DNA from: Bdellovibrio sp. BCCA
GTDB taxonomy: Bacteria; Bdellovibrionota; Bdellovibrionia; Bdellovibrionales; Bdellovibrionaceae
Assembly: GCF_037996825.1 (NCBI RefSeq)
Contig: NZ_JBBNAC010000001.1
Span: 1,736,001-1,800,000, forward strand
Direction of reading: 5' to 3'
DNA: 64,000 bases
Positions 52,102 to 60,122 of this stretch are shown here, piece after piece. The stretch's first letter is position 1. Each line of letters begins with the position of its first letter. Below the pieces are notes generated by a model, which ran no database searches, was not told where the DNA came from, and saw only the letters and a list, made by a program, of their open reading frames with translations. Both the position numbers and the translations under genes were made by a program.

Positions 52102-52995
52102 ATGACAAAAACGACAGTAAGTCGTGTTTTTGCCGGCGTCGCATTGGTAGCGACATTGGGCTTCACGCATAAGACAGCAATCGAAAATCAGACGCTTTGC
52201 GCGGGCTTCTTGCCTGAGAATAATTTGAAAATTCCAGTGGGACTTTTCACTGCGGGCGGAATCACTGAAAAACAATTCAACGACGTTTTGGATCGTATTG
52301 AGAAAATCTACAAAGATGATGTTCAAAGAGCTGGGGATACTTTGAAGATCAACCGTTTGTGGAATGATCCAACTGTGAACGCTTCTGCACAAAGATCAGG
52401 CAACACTCAAGTTTTGAATATGTACGGCGGTTTGGCTCGTCACCAAGCAACAACTATCGAAGGTTTTGCCTTGGTTGCTTGTCATGAGTTCGGTCACCAC
52501 AACGGTGGCGCTCCAAAAATCAGCGGTTGGATGGGTTCATGGGCAACAAACGAAGGTGGCGCGGACTATTACGCGACTTTGAAATGCCTTCGTCGTTTCT
52601 TTGCTGAAGACGACAACGCAGCGATCTTGAAAGATCTTGATTTGGATCCAGTGGCAAGCTCTGCTTGTGAAGCGCAATTTCCAAATGAACAAGACCGTCT
52701 TCTTTGCTTGAGAAGTTCTTTGGCAGGTCAATCTGTTGCAAATCTTTTCCAAGCATTGCGTAAAGAAGCGACAGCTCCTAACTTTGGAACTCCAGACAAG
52801 CGCGAAGTATCTCGCATGAATGACCAACATCCAGAGACTCAATGTCGTTTGGATACATACTTTGCAGGCATGCTCTGTGTAGCGAAAGAAAGCGAAGCTT
52901 TGAGCAATACAGATTACAAACAAGGAAGTTGCTACGCGCCACGTGATGCGGCGGGTGCTCGTCCTCGTTGCTGGTTCTACCCAGGTAGAAACTAA
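52102..52995 (+). CDS. Secreted zinc metalloprotease, HEFGHH type
   Basis: A 297-residue exported protein with signal peptide MTKTTVSRVFAGVALVATLG. VACHEFGHHNGGAPK has the zinc motif HExxH (His128, Glu129, His132) and NEGGADYYATL 20 residues later carries a Glu in the place of the gluzincin third ligand. Eight cysteines (LCAGF, CHEF, LKCLRR, SACEAQ, LLCLRS, TQCRLD, MLCVAK, SCYAPR) suggest disulfides. I start at ATG 52102 with GGAGGGG 6 bases upstream. It has a strong terminator. It is unlike the other three exported zinc proteases in this window. Substrate unknown. Confidence 0.8.
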   Translation: MTKTTVSRVFAGVALVATLGFTHKTAIENQTLCAGFLPENNLKIPVGLFTAGGITEKQFNDVLDRIEKIYKDDVQRAGDTLKINRLWNDPTVNASAQRSGNTQVLNMYGGLARHQATTIEGFALVACHEFGHHNGGAPKISGWMGSWATNEGGADYYATLKCLRRFFAEDDNAAILKDLDLDPVASSACEAQFPNEQDRLLCLRSSLAGQSVANLFQALRKEATAPNFGTPDKREVSRMNDQHPETQCRLDTYFAGMLCVAKESEALSNTDYKQGSCYAPRDAAGARPRCWFYPGRN

Positions 52996-53023
52996 ATAAA
53001 TCTATTTTTAGATTTTAAGAAAG

Positions 53024-53051
53024 CCGGAGTTCAAAAGACTCCGGTTTTTTT
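53024..53051 (+). terminator. Rho-independent terminator after HEFGHH protease gene
   Basis: Stem CCGGAGT (53024-53030) / ACTCCGG (53038-53044), loop TCAAAAG, then seven T. It also separates the protease from the exporter operon. Confidence 0.93.
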
Positions 53052-53117
53052 ATGTCTGAAGCCCTGTGATCTCACAAACGCCGTTTACTCTTTTCTTTGA
53101 ACTGTTATGCTTGGGGA

Positions 53118-53852
53118 ATGTCTAAGAAAAAGATTCTTCCTATTGTCGTGATAGTTGTTCTTTTGATTCTGGCCTACGCTGTAAAAGCGATTCTTTTTAA
53201 AAATAAATTTTCTTATGCAGGAACGGTGGAAGTCACAAAAGTGGATATTCCGGCACGCGTGTCTTCGGTGATCAGTTCTTTTCCTGTCAAAGAAGGGCAA
53301 GTCGTTGATAAAGGGCAGATGCTCGTGCAGCTGGCTTGTGAGGATATCAAGATCGCTTACGAACTTGCCAAGAGCAGTTATGATCGTTCGTACCGTCTGT
53401 ATCGCAGTGGCAGTATCGCGAAAGAAGCCTTTGATCAGGTGAAAACCAAAAAAGAAGACACCGAGCTTCGTCGCAATTGGTGTGATATCGCTTCACCCTT
53501 AAAAGGCACCGTTCTGACGACTTATTTTGAACCAGGGGAGATGGTAGCCCCCGGAGCGAAGTTGTTAACCGTGGGCGATCTAGAAAAAGTGTATGCGTAT
53601 TTCTATTTGCCTCATGATGAAATATCAAAACTCAAGCTTCAGCAAAAAGTTAAAGCGGTGGTTCCGGAACTGGATAAAAAAGAATTCTCCGGTGTGGTTT
53701 CTTACATCAATCCCGAAGCTGAGTTCACACCTAAGAACGTGCAAACGCGCGATGAACGAACTCGATTGGTCTACGCCGTGAAAATATATTTTGAGAATCC
53801 CGAAGGTGTTTTGAAGCCCGGCATGACTTTGGAGTGGCCGGCGGAGGATTAG
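53118..53852 (+). CDS. HlyD-type membrane fusion protein of an ABC exporter
   Basis: A 244-residue periplasmic adaptor with an N-terminal membrane anchor (MSKKKILPIVVIVVLLILAY). The lipoyl halves are FSYAGTVEVTKVDIPARVSS and SPLKGTVLTTYFEPGEMVAP, joined by a short helical hairpin (KSSYDRSYRLYRSGSIAKEA), then a beta-barrel part. It is short for HlyD proteins. I start at ATG 53118, since family likeness starts there and GGGGA precedes it. It is the first gene of a five-gene operon with two ATPases and two ABC-2 permeases, the YbhGFSR layout. Confidence 0.88.
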   Translation: MSKKKILPIVVIVVLLILAYAVKAILFKNKFSYAGTVEVTKVDIPARVSSVISSFPVKEGQVVDKGQMLVQLACEDIKIAYELAKSSYDRSYRLYRSGSIAKEAFDQVKTKKEDTELRRNWCDIASPLKGTVLTTYFEPGEMVAPGAKLLTVGDLEKVYAYFYLPHDEISKLKLQQKVKAVVPELDKKEFSGVVSYINPEAEFTPKNVQTRDERTRLVYAVKIYFENPEGVLKPGMTLEWPAED

Positions 53853-54593
53853 ATGTCTGAGATATCATTGAGCGTTCAAGATCTCTCAAAAGAACTAAGA
53901 CGCACGCAAGCGCTCAAAGGTCTCTCCATGGAGTTTGCGCCTCATCAGATTCACGGGATCATTGGGCCGGAGGGGGCAGGCAAGACGACTTTCTTAAGAC
54001 ATTTGATGGGACTTTTGAAAGCAGATTCCGGGACCATTACATTTCATGAAGACGGCAAAGAGATTTCGTTTCAAGCTATTCGCGAATCCGTTGCCTATAT
54101 GCCGCAAACACAAAGTCTTTATCCGGAACTCAGTATTCACGAGCACCTGGAATTTTTTAAAACTCTTTATCAGGTTCCATCCGATGTTTACGTCGAGCGA
54201 AGAAAAAAACTTCTGCAAATGGCCCGCCTTGAAGAGTTTACGGACCGTCTCGCATCACAGCTTTCCGGTGGAATGTACAAAAAGCTCGGGCTTATTTGTT
54301 CGTTGTTGTCGTCGCCGAAAGTTTTACTGCTCGATGAGCCGACTAATGGCGTGGATCCTTTAAGTCGCAAAGATTTTTGGGGACTACTTTATGATCTTCG
54401 CGACCAAGAGGAAATTTTAATTTTAGTTACAACGTCTTATATGGATGAAGCGCTGAAATGTCAGCAAGTGCACTTGTTATTCGATGGGCAAACTTTGTTG
54501 GAAGGTCCTCCGCAAGAAATTTTAAAAGAACAGAAATGCAAAACATTTGATGACGTCTTTTTGCAATACGATTCGTCCCTGGAGTCCACATGA
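53853..54593 (+). CDS. ABC exporter ATP-binding protein (first)
   Basis: A 246-residue ATPase. Walker A IIGPEGAGKTTFLRHLMG (34-51), Q-loop YMPQTQSLYPEL, signature LSGGMYKKLG, Walker B KVLLLDEPTNGVDP and H-loop region replaced by LILVTTSYMDEA, where the usual His is Ser/Tyr (TTSYMDEA). The signature is intact while the switch His is not, so this half site may be catalytically altered. It begins directly after the HlyD stop and overlaps the second ATPase by 4 bases. In E. coli the two ATPases are one protein, YbhF. Confidence 0.92.
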   Translation: MSEISLSVQDLSKELRRTQALKGLSMEFAPHQIHGIIGPEGAGKTTFLRHLMGLLKADSGTITFHEDGKEISFQAIRESVAYMPQTQSLYPELSIHEHLEFFKTLYQVPSDVYVERRKKLLQMARLEEFTDRLASQLSGGMYKKLGLICSLLSSPKVLLLDEPTNGVDPLSRKDFWGLLYDLRDQEEILILVTTSYMDEALKCQQVHLLFDGQTLLEGPPQEILKEQKCKTFDDVFLQYDSSLEST

Positions 54594-55330
54594 AAGTGGT
54601 GGATGTTAAAGAATTATCAGTGAAGTTTGGCGATTACTACGCTGTGAACAATATTTCTTTCAATGTGGAAAAAGGAGAGATCTTTGGGTTTCTAGGAGCC
54701 AATGGAGCAGGAAAGACCACGACCATTCGTGTGCTCTGCGGGCTTTTATTGCCCTCTCATGGAACAGCCCGAATTTGTGATATTGATGTTTTATCTGACG
54801 CCTTCGCCGTGAAACAAAAAGTTGGCTATATGTCGCAAAAGTTTACTTTGTATGATGATTTGACCGTGAAAGAAAATCTGGCATTCACGGCCTCATTAAG
54901 AAAAATCGACGATAAAAAATTTAAAGAACAAAAAGAAAAGTTATTAAAATTCATTCGCTTTAAAGAAGCCGAAGATGTTTTAGTGCGTGACATTCCCGGT
55001 GGAGTCAAGCAGCAGGTCAGTTTGGTTGCTTCTGTTCTTCACGATCCTGAATTGGTTTTTCTTGATGAACCCACGGCAGGAGTGAGCCCTGCTTATCGAA
55101 AAAGATTTTGGGATCTGATTCAAGAGCTTGCCGATGAAGGAAAAACAGTTTTTGTAACAACTCATTATATGGATGAGGCAGAACACTGTGAGCGGATTGC
55201 GCTTATGCGCTCTGGCGAACTTATTGCCTTGGATTCTCCGCTCAATTTAAAGAAAAACAGTTTCCCGGAAAAAGATCCCGAAGATGTAACCTTGGAAGAC
55301 GTCTTTATTTATCAAGTGGAGGGAAAATGA
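54590..55330 (+). CDS. ABC exporter ATP-binding protein (second)
   Basis: A 246-residue ATPase with Walker A FLGANGAGKTTTIRVLCG, Q-loop YMSQKFTLYDDLTV, Walker B LVFLDEPTAGVSP and the switch TTHYMDEAEHC with His. The signature is degenerate, IPGGVKQQVS in place of LSGGQ, as in the second half of E. coli YbhF (LPLGWKQR). So this and the previous gene form a split pair, each with one altered element. It overlaps its neighbours by 4 bases (ATGA) on both sides. The substrate class for YbhFSR-like exporters is cations and drugs in E. coli; here unknown. Confidence 0.92.
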   Translation: MKVVDVKELSVKFGDYYAVNNISFNVEKGEIFGFLGANGAGKTTTIRVLCGLLLPSHGTARICDIDVLSDAFAVKQKVGYMSQKFTLYDDLTVKENLAFTASLRKIDDKKFKEQKEKLLKFIRFKEAEDVLVRDIPGGVKQQVSLVASVLHDPELVFLDEPTAGVSPAYRKRFWDLIQELADEGKTVFVTTHYMDEAEHCERIALMRSGELIALDSPLNLKKNSFPEKDPEDVTLEDVFIYQVEGK

Positions 55331-56433
55331 AATTTCGCTCCATCGTGGCCATTGCCAAAAAAGAAGTCTTTCATGTGGTGCGAGATCCTTTCACCGTGGC
55401 CTTGGCATTGGGAATGCCTGTGGTTATGGTGCTTTTTTTTGGTTTTGCCATTGAGTTTAATATGGAGCGTATTGGACTGGCCGTCTTTGATGGAAATAAA
55501 ACGCAGAACTCATGGGATCTACAAAAAGCGTTTACAAGTTCGGGATATTTTCATTCAAGTCCTGTGATGAGTCCTGCTTTGGCTATTCAAGCTTTGGACG
55601 AGGGAAGATCTCATGCGGCTTTAGTCATTCCCCCCACCTACAGTCAGGATATCAAACCTTTTTCTCAAAGTTCGGTGCAGATCTTGATTGATGGCTCTGA
55701 TAATTCATCGGCGGCTTCGATCGTTGGATATCTTGGCGGAATCCAAAAAAAATTGATTGAAAATGAATTTGGCCGCTTTCGCGAACCCGTGCAAGTGCAG
55801 ACGCGTTTTCTTTTTAATCCGGAACTTAACAGTCGCTGGTTTGTGGTGCCTGGATTGGCCGCCGCCATTATCGCGATTCTTTCTATTTTGCTGACAGCAC
55901 TGACGGTTGCGCGCGAATGGGAAAATGGTTCGATGGAGCTGCTCCTGTCGACTCCTGTTCGGCCTGTCGAAATCATTCTTGGAAAACTTATGCCTTACTC
56001 GGTGATGGGCATCATTGCTGTGTTCTTTGTTTTTATCATGTCGCAGTTGGTTTTCTCGGTTCCCTTTCGCGGGAATTTTCTGGTTTATCTGGCGGCGTGT
56101 TTGATTTTTCTTAGTACCTATCTGGCTCAAGGTCTTTTGATTTCGGTGGTGACAAGAAAGCAGCAACTTAGCATGCAGTTTGCGATGCTTTCAGGACTGT
56201 TGCCGACGATTCTTCTGTCTGGATTTATTTTTCCCGTCGAGCACATGCCGAACTTTTTTTATTATTTCACGATGCTTTTGCCAGCGCGGTGGTTCATCAA
56301 AATCAGCCGTGAGCTCTTTTTACAGGGAGCAAGTTTCTTGGATATTCTGCCGTCGTTTTTAGCTCTATGTGCGCTGTTTGTTTTAATGATTTTTCTGGCG
56401 ACAAAGAAATTTAAAAAGGATGTCGAGCCATGA
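55327..56433 (+). CDS. ABC-2 type exporter permease (first, YbhS-like)
   Basis: A 368-residue membrane protein. One N-terminal helix (DPFTVALALGMPVVMVLFFG), a large periplasmic part to about 170, and five C-terminal helices beginning at FNPELNSRWFVVPGLAAAII (about 160-180), then VVTRKQQLSMQFAMLSGLLP and LSGFIFPVEHMPNFFYYFTM. These are the features of YbhS/YhhJ-type ABC-2 permeases. ATG overlaps the previous stop (ATGA). It forms a heterodimer with the next protein by inference. Confidence 0.92.
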   Translation: MKFRSIVAIAKKEVFHVVRDPFTVALALGMPVVMVLFFGFAIEFNMERIGLAVFDGNKTQNSWDLQKAFTSSGYFHSSPVMSPALAIQALDEGRSHAALVIPPTYSQDIKPFSQSSVQILIDGSDNSSAASIVGYLGGIQKKLIENEFGRFREPVQVQTRFLFNPELNSRWFVVPGLAAAIIAILSILLTALTVAREWENGSMELLLSTPVRPVEIILGKLMPYSVMGIIAVFFVFIMSQLVFSVPFRGNFLVYLAACLIFLSTYLAQGLLISVVTRKQQLSMQFAMLSGLLPTILLSGFIFPVEHMPNFFYYFTMLLPARWFIKISRELFLQGASFLDILPSFLALCALFVLMIFLATKKFKKDVEP

Positions 56434-57509
56434 TTAAAACACTGCTTGGTTTTATCAGGAAAGAATTTCGTCAGACTTTGCGTGATCCACGGATGCGGTT
56501 GCTGCTTTTTATCGCACCTTGCGTGCAGCTCACTATTTTTGGAGTGGCTCTATCAACGGAAGCCAAAAACATTCGTCTGAGCGTCTTTGGCGCACCCACA
56601 GACGTATCTTTGCAAGAACTTCATCGCAAAGCCTTGGCGTCGGGGTGGTTTATTCCCGCCAAGGTGACTTCCAATGATCCCTATGAGCAGGTGAAGTCAG
56701 GAGAAGCTGATGCCGTCTTGGTGGCGCCATCAGAAGGATTGGATAAAAGCTTGGGGCGCGGTGAGGGAAGAGTGCAGCTTTTAGTCAACGCAACAAATGT
56801 AACGCGAGGGCAGAGTATTGAGCGATATTTTCTAAGCATCGTTCGTTCATTGTATCCACAAAATCCTCCCGTACAATTTGACGTGCGTGTCCTTTATAAC
56901 CCCGCTTTGCGAACGGCATTGTTTTTAGTGCCTGGTGTGATGAGTTTGCTTGTTTGTTTAATCACGATTCTTTTAACGAGCATGTCGATCACGAAAGAAA
57001 AAGAACTCGGCACCTTTGAAACTTTGATCGCGGCTCCGGTGAAACCCGAGGAAGTGATCTTAGGTAAAACCATTCCGTTTGTTTTATTAGGCATGAGCAA
57101 CATTCCTTTGATTGTCGGTGTGGCGATGGCGCTTTTTGGAATGCCTTTGCGGGGAAGTTTATTGGTTCTTCTTTTATCAGCTTTTGTTTTTGTCTGCTGT
57201 ACGGTGGGAATTGGTTTATTTATTTCAACAATCGCCAAGAATCAGCAACAATCAATGATGGGGGGATTTTTATATCTCTTCCCTTCGGTCTTGCTTTCAG
57301 GATTGGTTTTTCCCATTGAGAACATGCCATGGGCGATGCGGATTTTTTCTTACATCAATCCGTTAACCTATTTCATAGAACTTCTGCGCAACATAATGCT
57401 TAAAGGTGGCGACGCCCGGTTGATTGTCTTCAACATTCTTATTCTTGCTGCCATGGCAACGATCGCCATCACGGCAAGTTGGCAAAGATTTAAAACGACG
57501 TTGTCTTAG
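56430..57509 (+). CDS. ABC-2 type exporter permease (second, YbhR-like)
   Basis: A 359-residue partner permease: N-terminal helix RMRLLLFIAPCVQLTIFGVA, a periplasmic domain, and YNPALRTALFLVPGVMSLLV at about 152-171 with five following helices; TIAKNQQQSMMGGFLYLFPS and LSGLVFPIENMPWAMRIFSY are the counterparts of the first permease. Gene start overlaps the first permease by 4 bases; its stop overlaps the convergent hypothetical gene by 4 bases, so no terminator separates them. It completes the exporter operon. Confidence 0.92.
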   Translation: MIKTLLGFIRKEFRQTLRDPRMRLLLFIAPCVQLTIFGVALSTEAKNIRLSVFGAPTDVSLQELHRKALASGWFIPAKVTSNDPYEQVKSGEADAVLVAPSEGLDKSLGRGEGRVQLLVNATNVTRGQSIERYFLSIVRSLYPQNPPVQFDVRVLYNPALRTALFLVPGVMSLLVCLITILLTSMSITKEKELGTFETLIAAPVKPEEVILGKTIPFVLLGMSNIPLIVGVAMALFGMPLRGSLLVLLLSAFVFVCCTVGIGLFISTIAKNQQQSMMGGFLYLFPSVLLSGLVFPIENMPWAMRIFSYINPLTYFIELLRNIMLKGGDARLIVFNILILAAMATIAITASWQRFKTTLS

Positions 57510-58036
57510 TCGTGGTCAGGCTCTCCGCAAGGATCGCCTTCATCATCAATGGGCGGTGGAGGTGGTGGGGGAGTGGATTTGCGAGAAACTCTTTGCAACC
57601 CGATTTCAAAAACATCCAGTGTTTTAAAAAGGCCGGAGCGGCGGTGCATGGAAAAATGAAAAAGATCCGTTCCCGTTTTTCTTAAAATAAAAATCTCGCC
57701 GGAGTTTTTTGTGATGTTAGCGTACGAAGCGAAGGAATCTCCGTTTTCATTGTATTTACCATTTGGAATGTCGCGCATGTTTTTCGGAAGTCCAAAGGCA
57801 CGCACATTCTGCGAATTTTTATTCTCTGAAAAATAAATCACAGTGGCGTAAGAGCTCGGGTGGACAGTGAGTTGCGTATACTCACAAAGATCAAGATCTT
57901 CGCGGGAAGGGGAGTCACTCTCGTTCGTGCACGAAAGAATCTTATAAGTTCCTTCCAGGTTTTCAAATGTAGAAGCGGAAGCAAAAGACGCCAGAAAACC
58001 AAAAACGCAAGCGGCAACGCCGACTTTTAAAACCAT
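57506..58036 (-). CDS. Exported protein of unknown function with proline run
   Basis: A 176-residue protein with signal peptide MVLKVGVAACVFGFLASFASA. Mature part: FENLEGTYKILSCTNESDSP, LDLCEYTQLTVHP, then a beta-rich stretch (YATVIYFSENKNSQNVRA, GEIFILRKTGTDLFHFSMH) which could be a lipocalin-like barrel, and the tail with PPPPPPP and an acidic end GDPCGEPDHD. Three Cys in the mature part. The start has AAGGAGAAGTC-ATG. The gene is convergent with the exporter operon and its stop overlaps the permease stop. Lipocalin likeness is inference only. Confidence 0.7.
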   Translation of the reverse strand: MVLKVGVAACVFGFLASFASASTFENLEGTYKILSCTNESDSPSREDLDLCEYTQLTVHPSSYATVIYFSENKNSQNVRAFGLPKNMRDIPNGKYNENGDSFASYANITKNSGEIFILRKTGTDLFHFSMHRRSGLFKTLDVFEIGLQRVSRKSTPPPPPPPIDDEGDPCGEPDHD

Positions 58037-58142
58037 GACTTCTCCTTGTGACGGAGATTTGTTTTTAGTCCATAAGGCCCCAGAGTCATGTTTCTTTACG
58101 TTAAGATAGATGGAGATTCTGTTAGGAAGATTTACTATTGGG

Positions 58143-59437
58143 GGGTCTACATCATAAATAGGGGCAGTTAAGGACTTTTGCTAAGATTTGTTTACCACAA
58201 CAAGTTTTACAAAAGGACCCCTAATGCCCCATTACGACCCTATCATTGGACTGAATGATATAAAGATCAATAAGTCTTTAGAACATGGCGCTGTTGAGCT
58301 CAACGTTGATTTCGTTGGAGAACATCGCTGCCCATTTTGTTCGAGCAATAATCTTCGCAAAAAAGATACCTTTATACGACGCCTGAAACATCTCAGCATC
58401 GGGACCAATCAAAGCATCCTGATCATCAAAACATTTAAATTTCAGTGTCGAGCCTGTAAGAGGTATTTTAATCAACGCATTCCGGGTGTTAAGCCACGCT
58501 TTCAGTGCACTGAAGTGTTTCGTGAAGAAGCCGCATTAAAACATCACTGGGGCTTTTCTCGTGCGATGACCGCTAAGCTTTTAGGAATTAGTCCAGCAAC
58601 AGTCGAGCGTTGCTATAAACACCATTTAAAGATGAAAGATAGCCACCGGAAAAATGGTTCTTGCCCCAAGGTTTTAGGGATCGATGAAAAACATTTTACC
58701 AGAAGTAAAGGCTACATGACGACCCTTGCAGATCTTAAAAGACATAAGGTTTATGATGTAACATTGGGCCGATCGGAACTGTCTTTAAATGCTTACTTGC
58801 GAAGGCTTCCCGATAAGAAGAATTGTCGTGTGATCGTGATGGATTTATCTGAAACCTACCGAAGTATCGCGAAGAAACATTTCAGTCATGCGATGATCGT
58901 GGCGGATCGATTTCACGTCGTAAAACTCATCAATCATCACTTCCTAAAGACGTGGTCTGAACTTGATGAAGCAGGAAGAAAGAATCGAGGCCTACTATCG
59001 CTCATGCGAAGACATCGAAAAAATCTTTCACCGGAACAAGAAGCGAAGCTTCGTAAATATCTTAAACAAAATCCTGCACTAGAGGTGATTTACGACTTTA
59101 AGCAAACTCTTATGAATGTGATTCTTGCAAGAGTAACTTCGAAGGATCAAGCAAGCCATCTAATCCCAGATCTATTAGAAGGAATCAAAATGCTCAAAGA
59201 ATGCGGCTTTAAATACATGAAAATACTTGGTGAAACCCTGGAATCTTGGCAGGAGGAAATCGTCAGGATGTGGCGTTTTAGTAAGACCAATTCAATAACG
59301 GAAGGACTACACAACAGGATGGAAGAAATTATAAGACGAGCTTATGGATTTAGAAATTTTGAGAATTTTAGATTAAGAGTTTTAGAGTATTGTTCTTAGC
59401 GAGAGTTTTTGACTGCCCCAGTTAATTGGGTAGATCC
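58143..59437. mobile_element. ISL3-family insertion sequence
   Basis: A complete IS of about 1.3 kb. Its left inverted repeat is 58143-58185 and its right one 59395-59437; the ends start GGGTCTAC and GGATCTAC, share the core GGGGCAGT and finish GCTAAG. They match imperfectly over 43 bases. Inside is one transposase gene. The flanks CTATTGGG and TAATTGGG differ in two of eight bases, so an 8-bp target duplication is not perfect. The right end is partly repeated outside the element, next to tRNA-Gly. Confidence 0.85.
58224..59399 (+). CDS. ISL3-family transposase
   Basis: A 391-residue transposase, apparently intact. N-terminal zinc finger with CPFC (HRCPFCSSNN) and FQCRACKRYF, HTH region KHHWGFSRAMTAKLLGISPA, then the DDE catalytic core: Asp in VLGIDEKHF, Asp in VIVMDLSETYR and Glu in SITEGLHNRMEEIIRRA. 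I start at ATG 58224 (AAGGA upstream). The stop codon is inside the right inverted repeat (59397-59399). With all three acidic residues present it may still be active. Confidence 0.93.
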   Translation: MPHYDPIIGLNDIKINKSLEHGAVELNVDFVGEHRCPFCSSNNLRKKDTFIRRLKHLSIGTNQSILIIKTFKFQCRACKRYFNQRIPGVKPRFQCTEVFREEAALKHHWGFSRAMTAKLLGISPATVERCYKHHLKMKDSHRKNGSCPKVLGIDEKHFTRSKGYMTTLADLKRHKVYDVTLGRSELSLNAYLRRLPDKKNCRVIVMDLSETYRSIAKKHFSHAMIVADRFHVVKLINHHFLKTWSELDEAGRKNRGLLSLMRRHRKNLSPEQEAKLRKYLKQNPALEVIYDFKQTLMNVILARVTSKDQASHLIPDLLEGIKMLKECGFKYMKILGETLESWQEEIVRMWRFSKTNSITEGLHNRMEEIIRRAYGFRNFENFRLRVLEYCS

Positions 59438-59490
59438 TAATTGGGTAGATCCCGAGAGTTTTTGACTGCCCCAGTTAATTGGGTAGATCC
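59400..59490 (+). repeat. Nested duplication of the IS right end
   Basis: The 38-base segment 59400-59437 is repeated exactly at 59453-59490; between them a 15-base copy of its tail (TAATTGGGTAGATCC, 59438-59452) is inserted. So the IS end has three copies of TAATTGGGTAGATCC in 91 bases. Confidence 0.9.
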
Positions 59491-59514
59491 AAATTCTGTC
59501 TTCGAAGAAAAATT

Positions 59515-59590
59515 TGGAGCGGGAGACGGGGCTCAAACCCGCGACCTATGCCTTGGCAAGGCATCGCTCTATCAACTGAGCTACTCCCGC
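59515..59590 (-). tRNA. tRNA-Gly (GCC)
   Basis: Read on the minus strand: acceptor GCGGGAG (59590-59584) pairs with CTCCCGC (59525-59519); D arm GCTC...GAGC; anticodon stem ATGCC with loop TTGCCAA, so anticodon GCC (glycine); T arm with GGTTTGA; discriminator T and an encoded CCA (59517-59515). The 76 bases fold completely. The IS end lies only 24 bases beyond its 3' end. Confidence 0.97.
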
Positions 59591-59653
59591 GCTCGAAGAG
59601 AAACCAAAATTACAGTTGCCACCGGATATTGTCAACGGGTAAAAATCAAAAAA

Positions 59654-59800
59654 ATGAAGGCTTTACTGTACAGTCGCATCAAAAAATGGATGATTTTCGC
59701 TTTAATAGGCTGTCTTGCTTATTTTGTAGGCTATATTTGGGGCCAGCAGAACTTAAAAAGCTCTTCGACAACCCCGGTGCCGACTTTGCAATCGCAATAG
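59654..59800 (+). CDS. Possible small membrane protein (48 residues)
   Basis: MKALLYSRIKKWMIFALIGC with the hydrophobic stretch WMIFALIGCLAYFVGYIWG, then a short polar tail. This positive-inside, single-helix shape is sensible, but the ribosome site is weak and no family is recognised. Coding is therefore uncertain. Confidence 0.3.
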   Translation: MKALLYSRIKKWMIFALIGCLAYFVGYIWGQQNLKSSSTTPVPTLQSQ

Positions 59801-59807
59801 ACGTTTC

Positions 59808-60122
59808 TTACGCTGTCTTCTTTGCCTTTTTTATATGAGCTTCCATCTTCAAATTCGACCTTCGAAGCTGATCGTTAATCGCAGCTTCCACGGCCAGTAA
59901 CTCAGATAGTCCGCACTTTTTGGCGATTTTGGCTGCGAGATCGACACTGACGAATTGGCGGCCTTTTTCAATGTCACATAAGGTGCTTTTTGAGATCGAA
60001 AGAAAGTCTGCCATTTCTATTTGGCTTAAATCTTTTGCCGTTCTTGCGGCTCTTAGAAATCCGCCAAAAGAAACAGGGCCCAACTCTTTTGTTAAAACTT
60101 TTGCGAGATTTTTAGTAGTCAT
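59808..60122 (-). CDS. XRE/HTH antitoxin
   Basis: A 104-residue DNA-binding protein. HTH (about 22-77) GGFLRAARTAKDLSQIEMAD, then FLSISKSTLCDIEKGRQFVS, of the phage-Cro/XRE type. It starts at ATG 60122, 11 bases inside the end of the RelE-type toxin gene, with GAGGT nearby. The order toxin first, antitoxin second, and an operator-like palindrome at 60408-60428, are those of HigBA-type modules. It should bind the toxin and repress the pair. The ending LKMEAHIKKAKKTA is basic. Confidence 0.85.
   Translation of the reverse strand: MTTKNLAKVLTKELGPVSFGGFLRAARTAKDLSQIEMADFLSISKSTLCDIEKGRQFVSVDLAAKIAKKCGLSELLAVEAAINDQLRRSNLKMEAHIKKAKKTA

Noticed and set aside
58135-59445. Eight-base target duplication around the IS (CTATTGGG / TAATTGGG)
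   Set aside because: Only six of eight bases match and the right flank is derived from the IS end itself, so it is not proof of a target duplication.
59441-59800. A 119-codon plus-strand frame starting in the duplicated IS end and running through the tRNA gene
   Set aside because: It crosses the tRNA-Gly on the other strand; only its last 48 codons, from ATG 59654, could be a real small protein.
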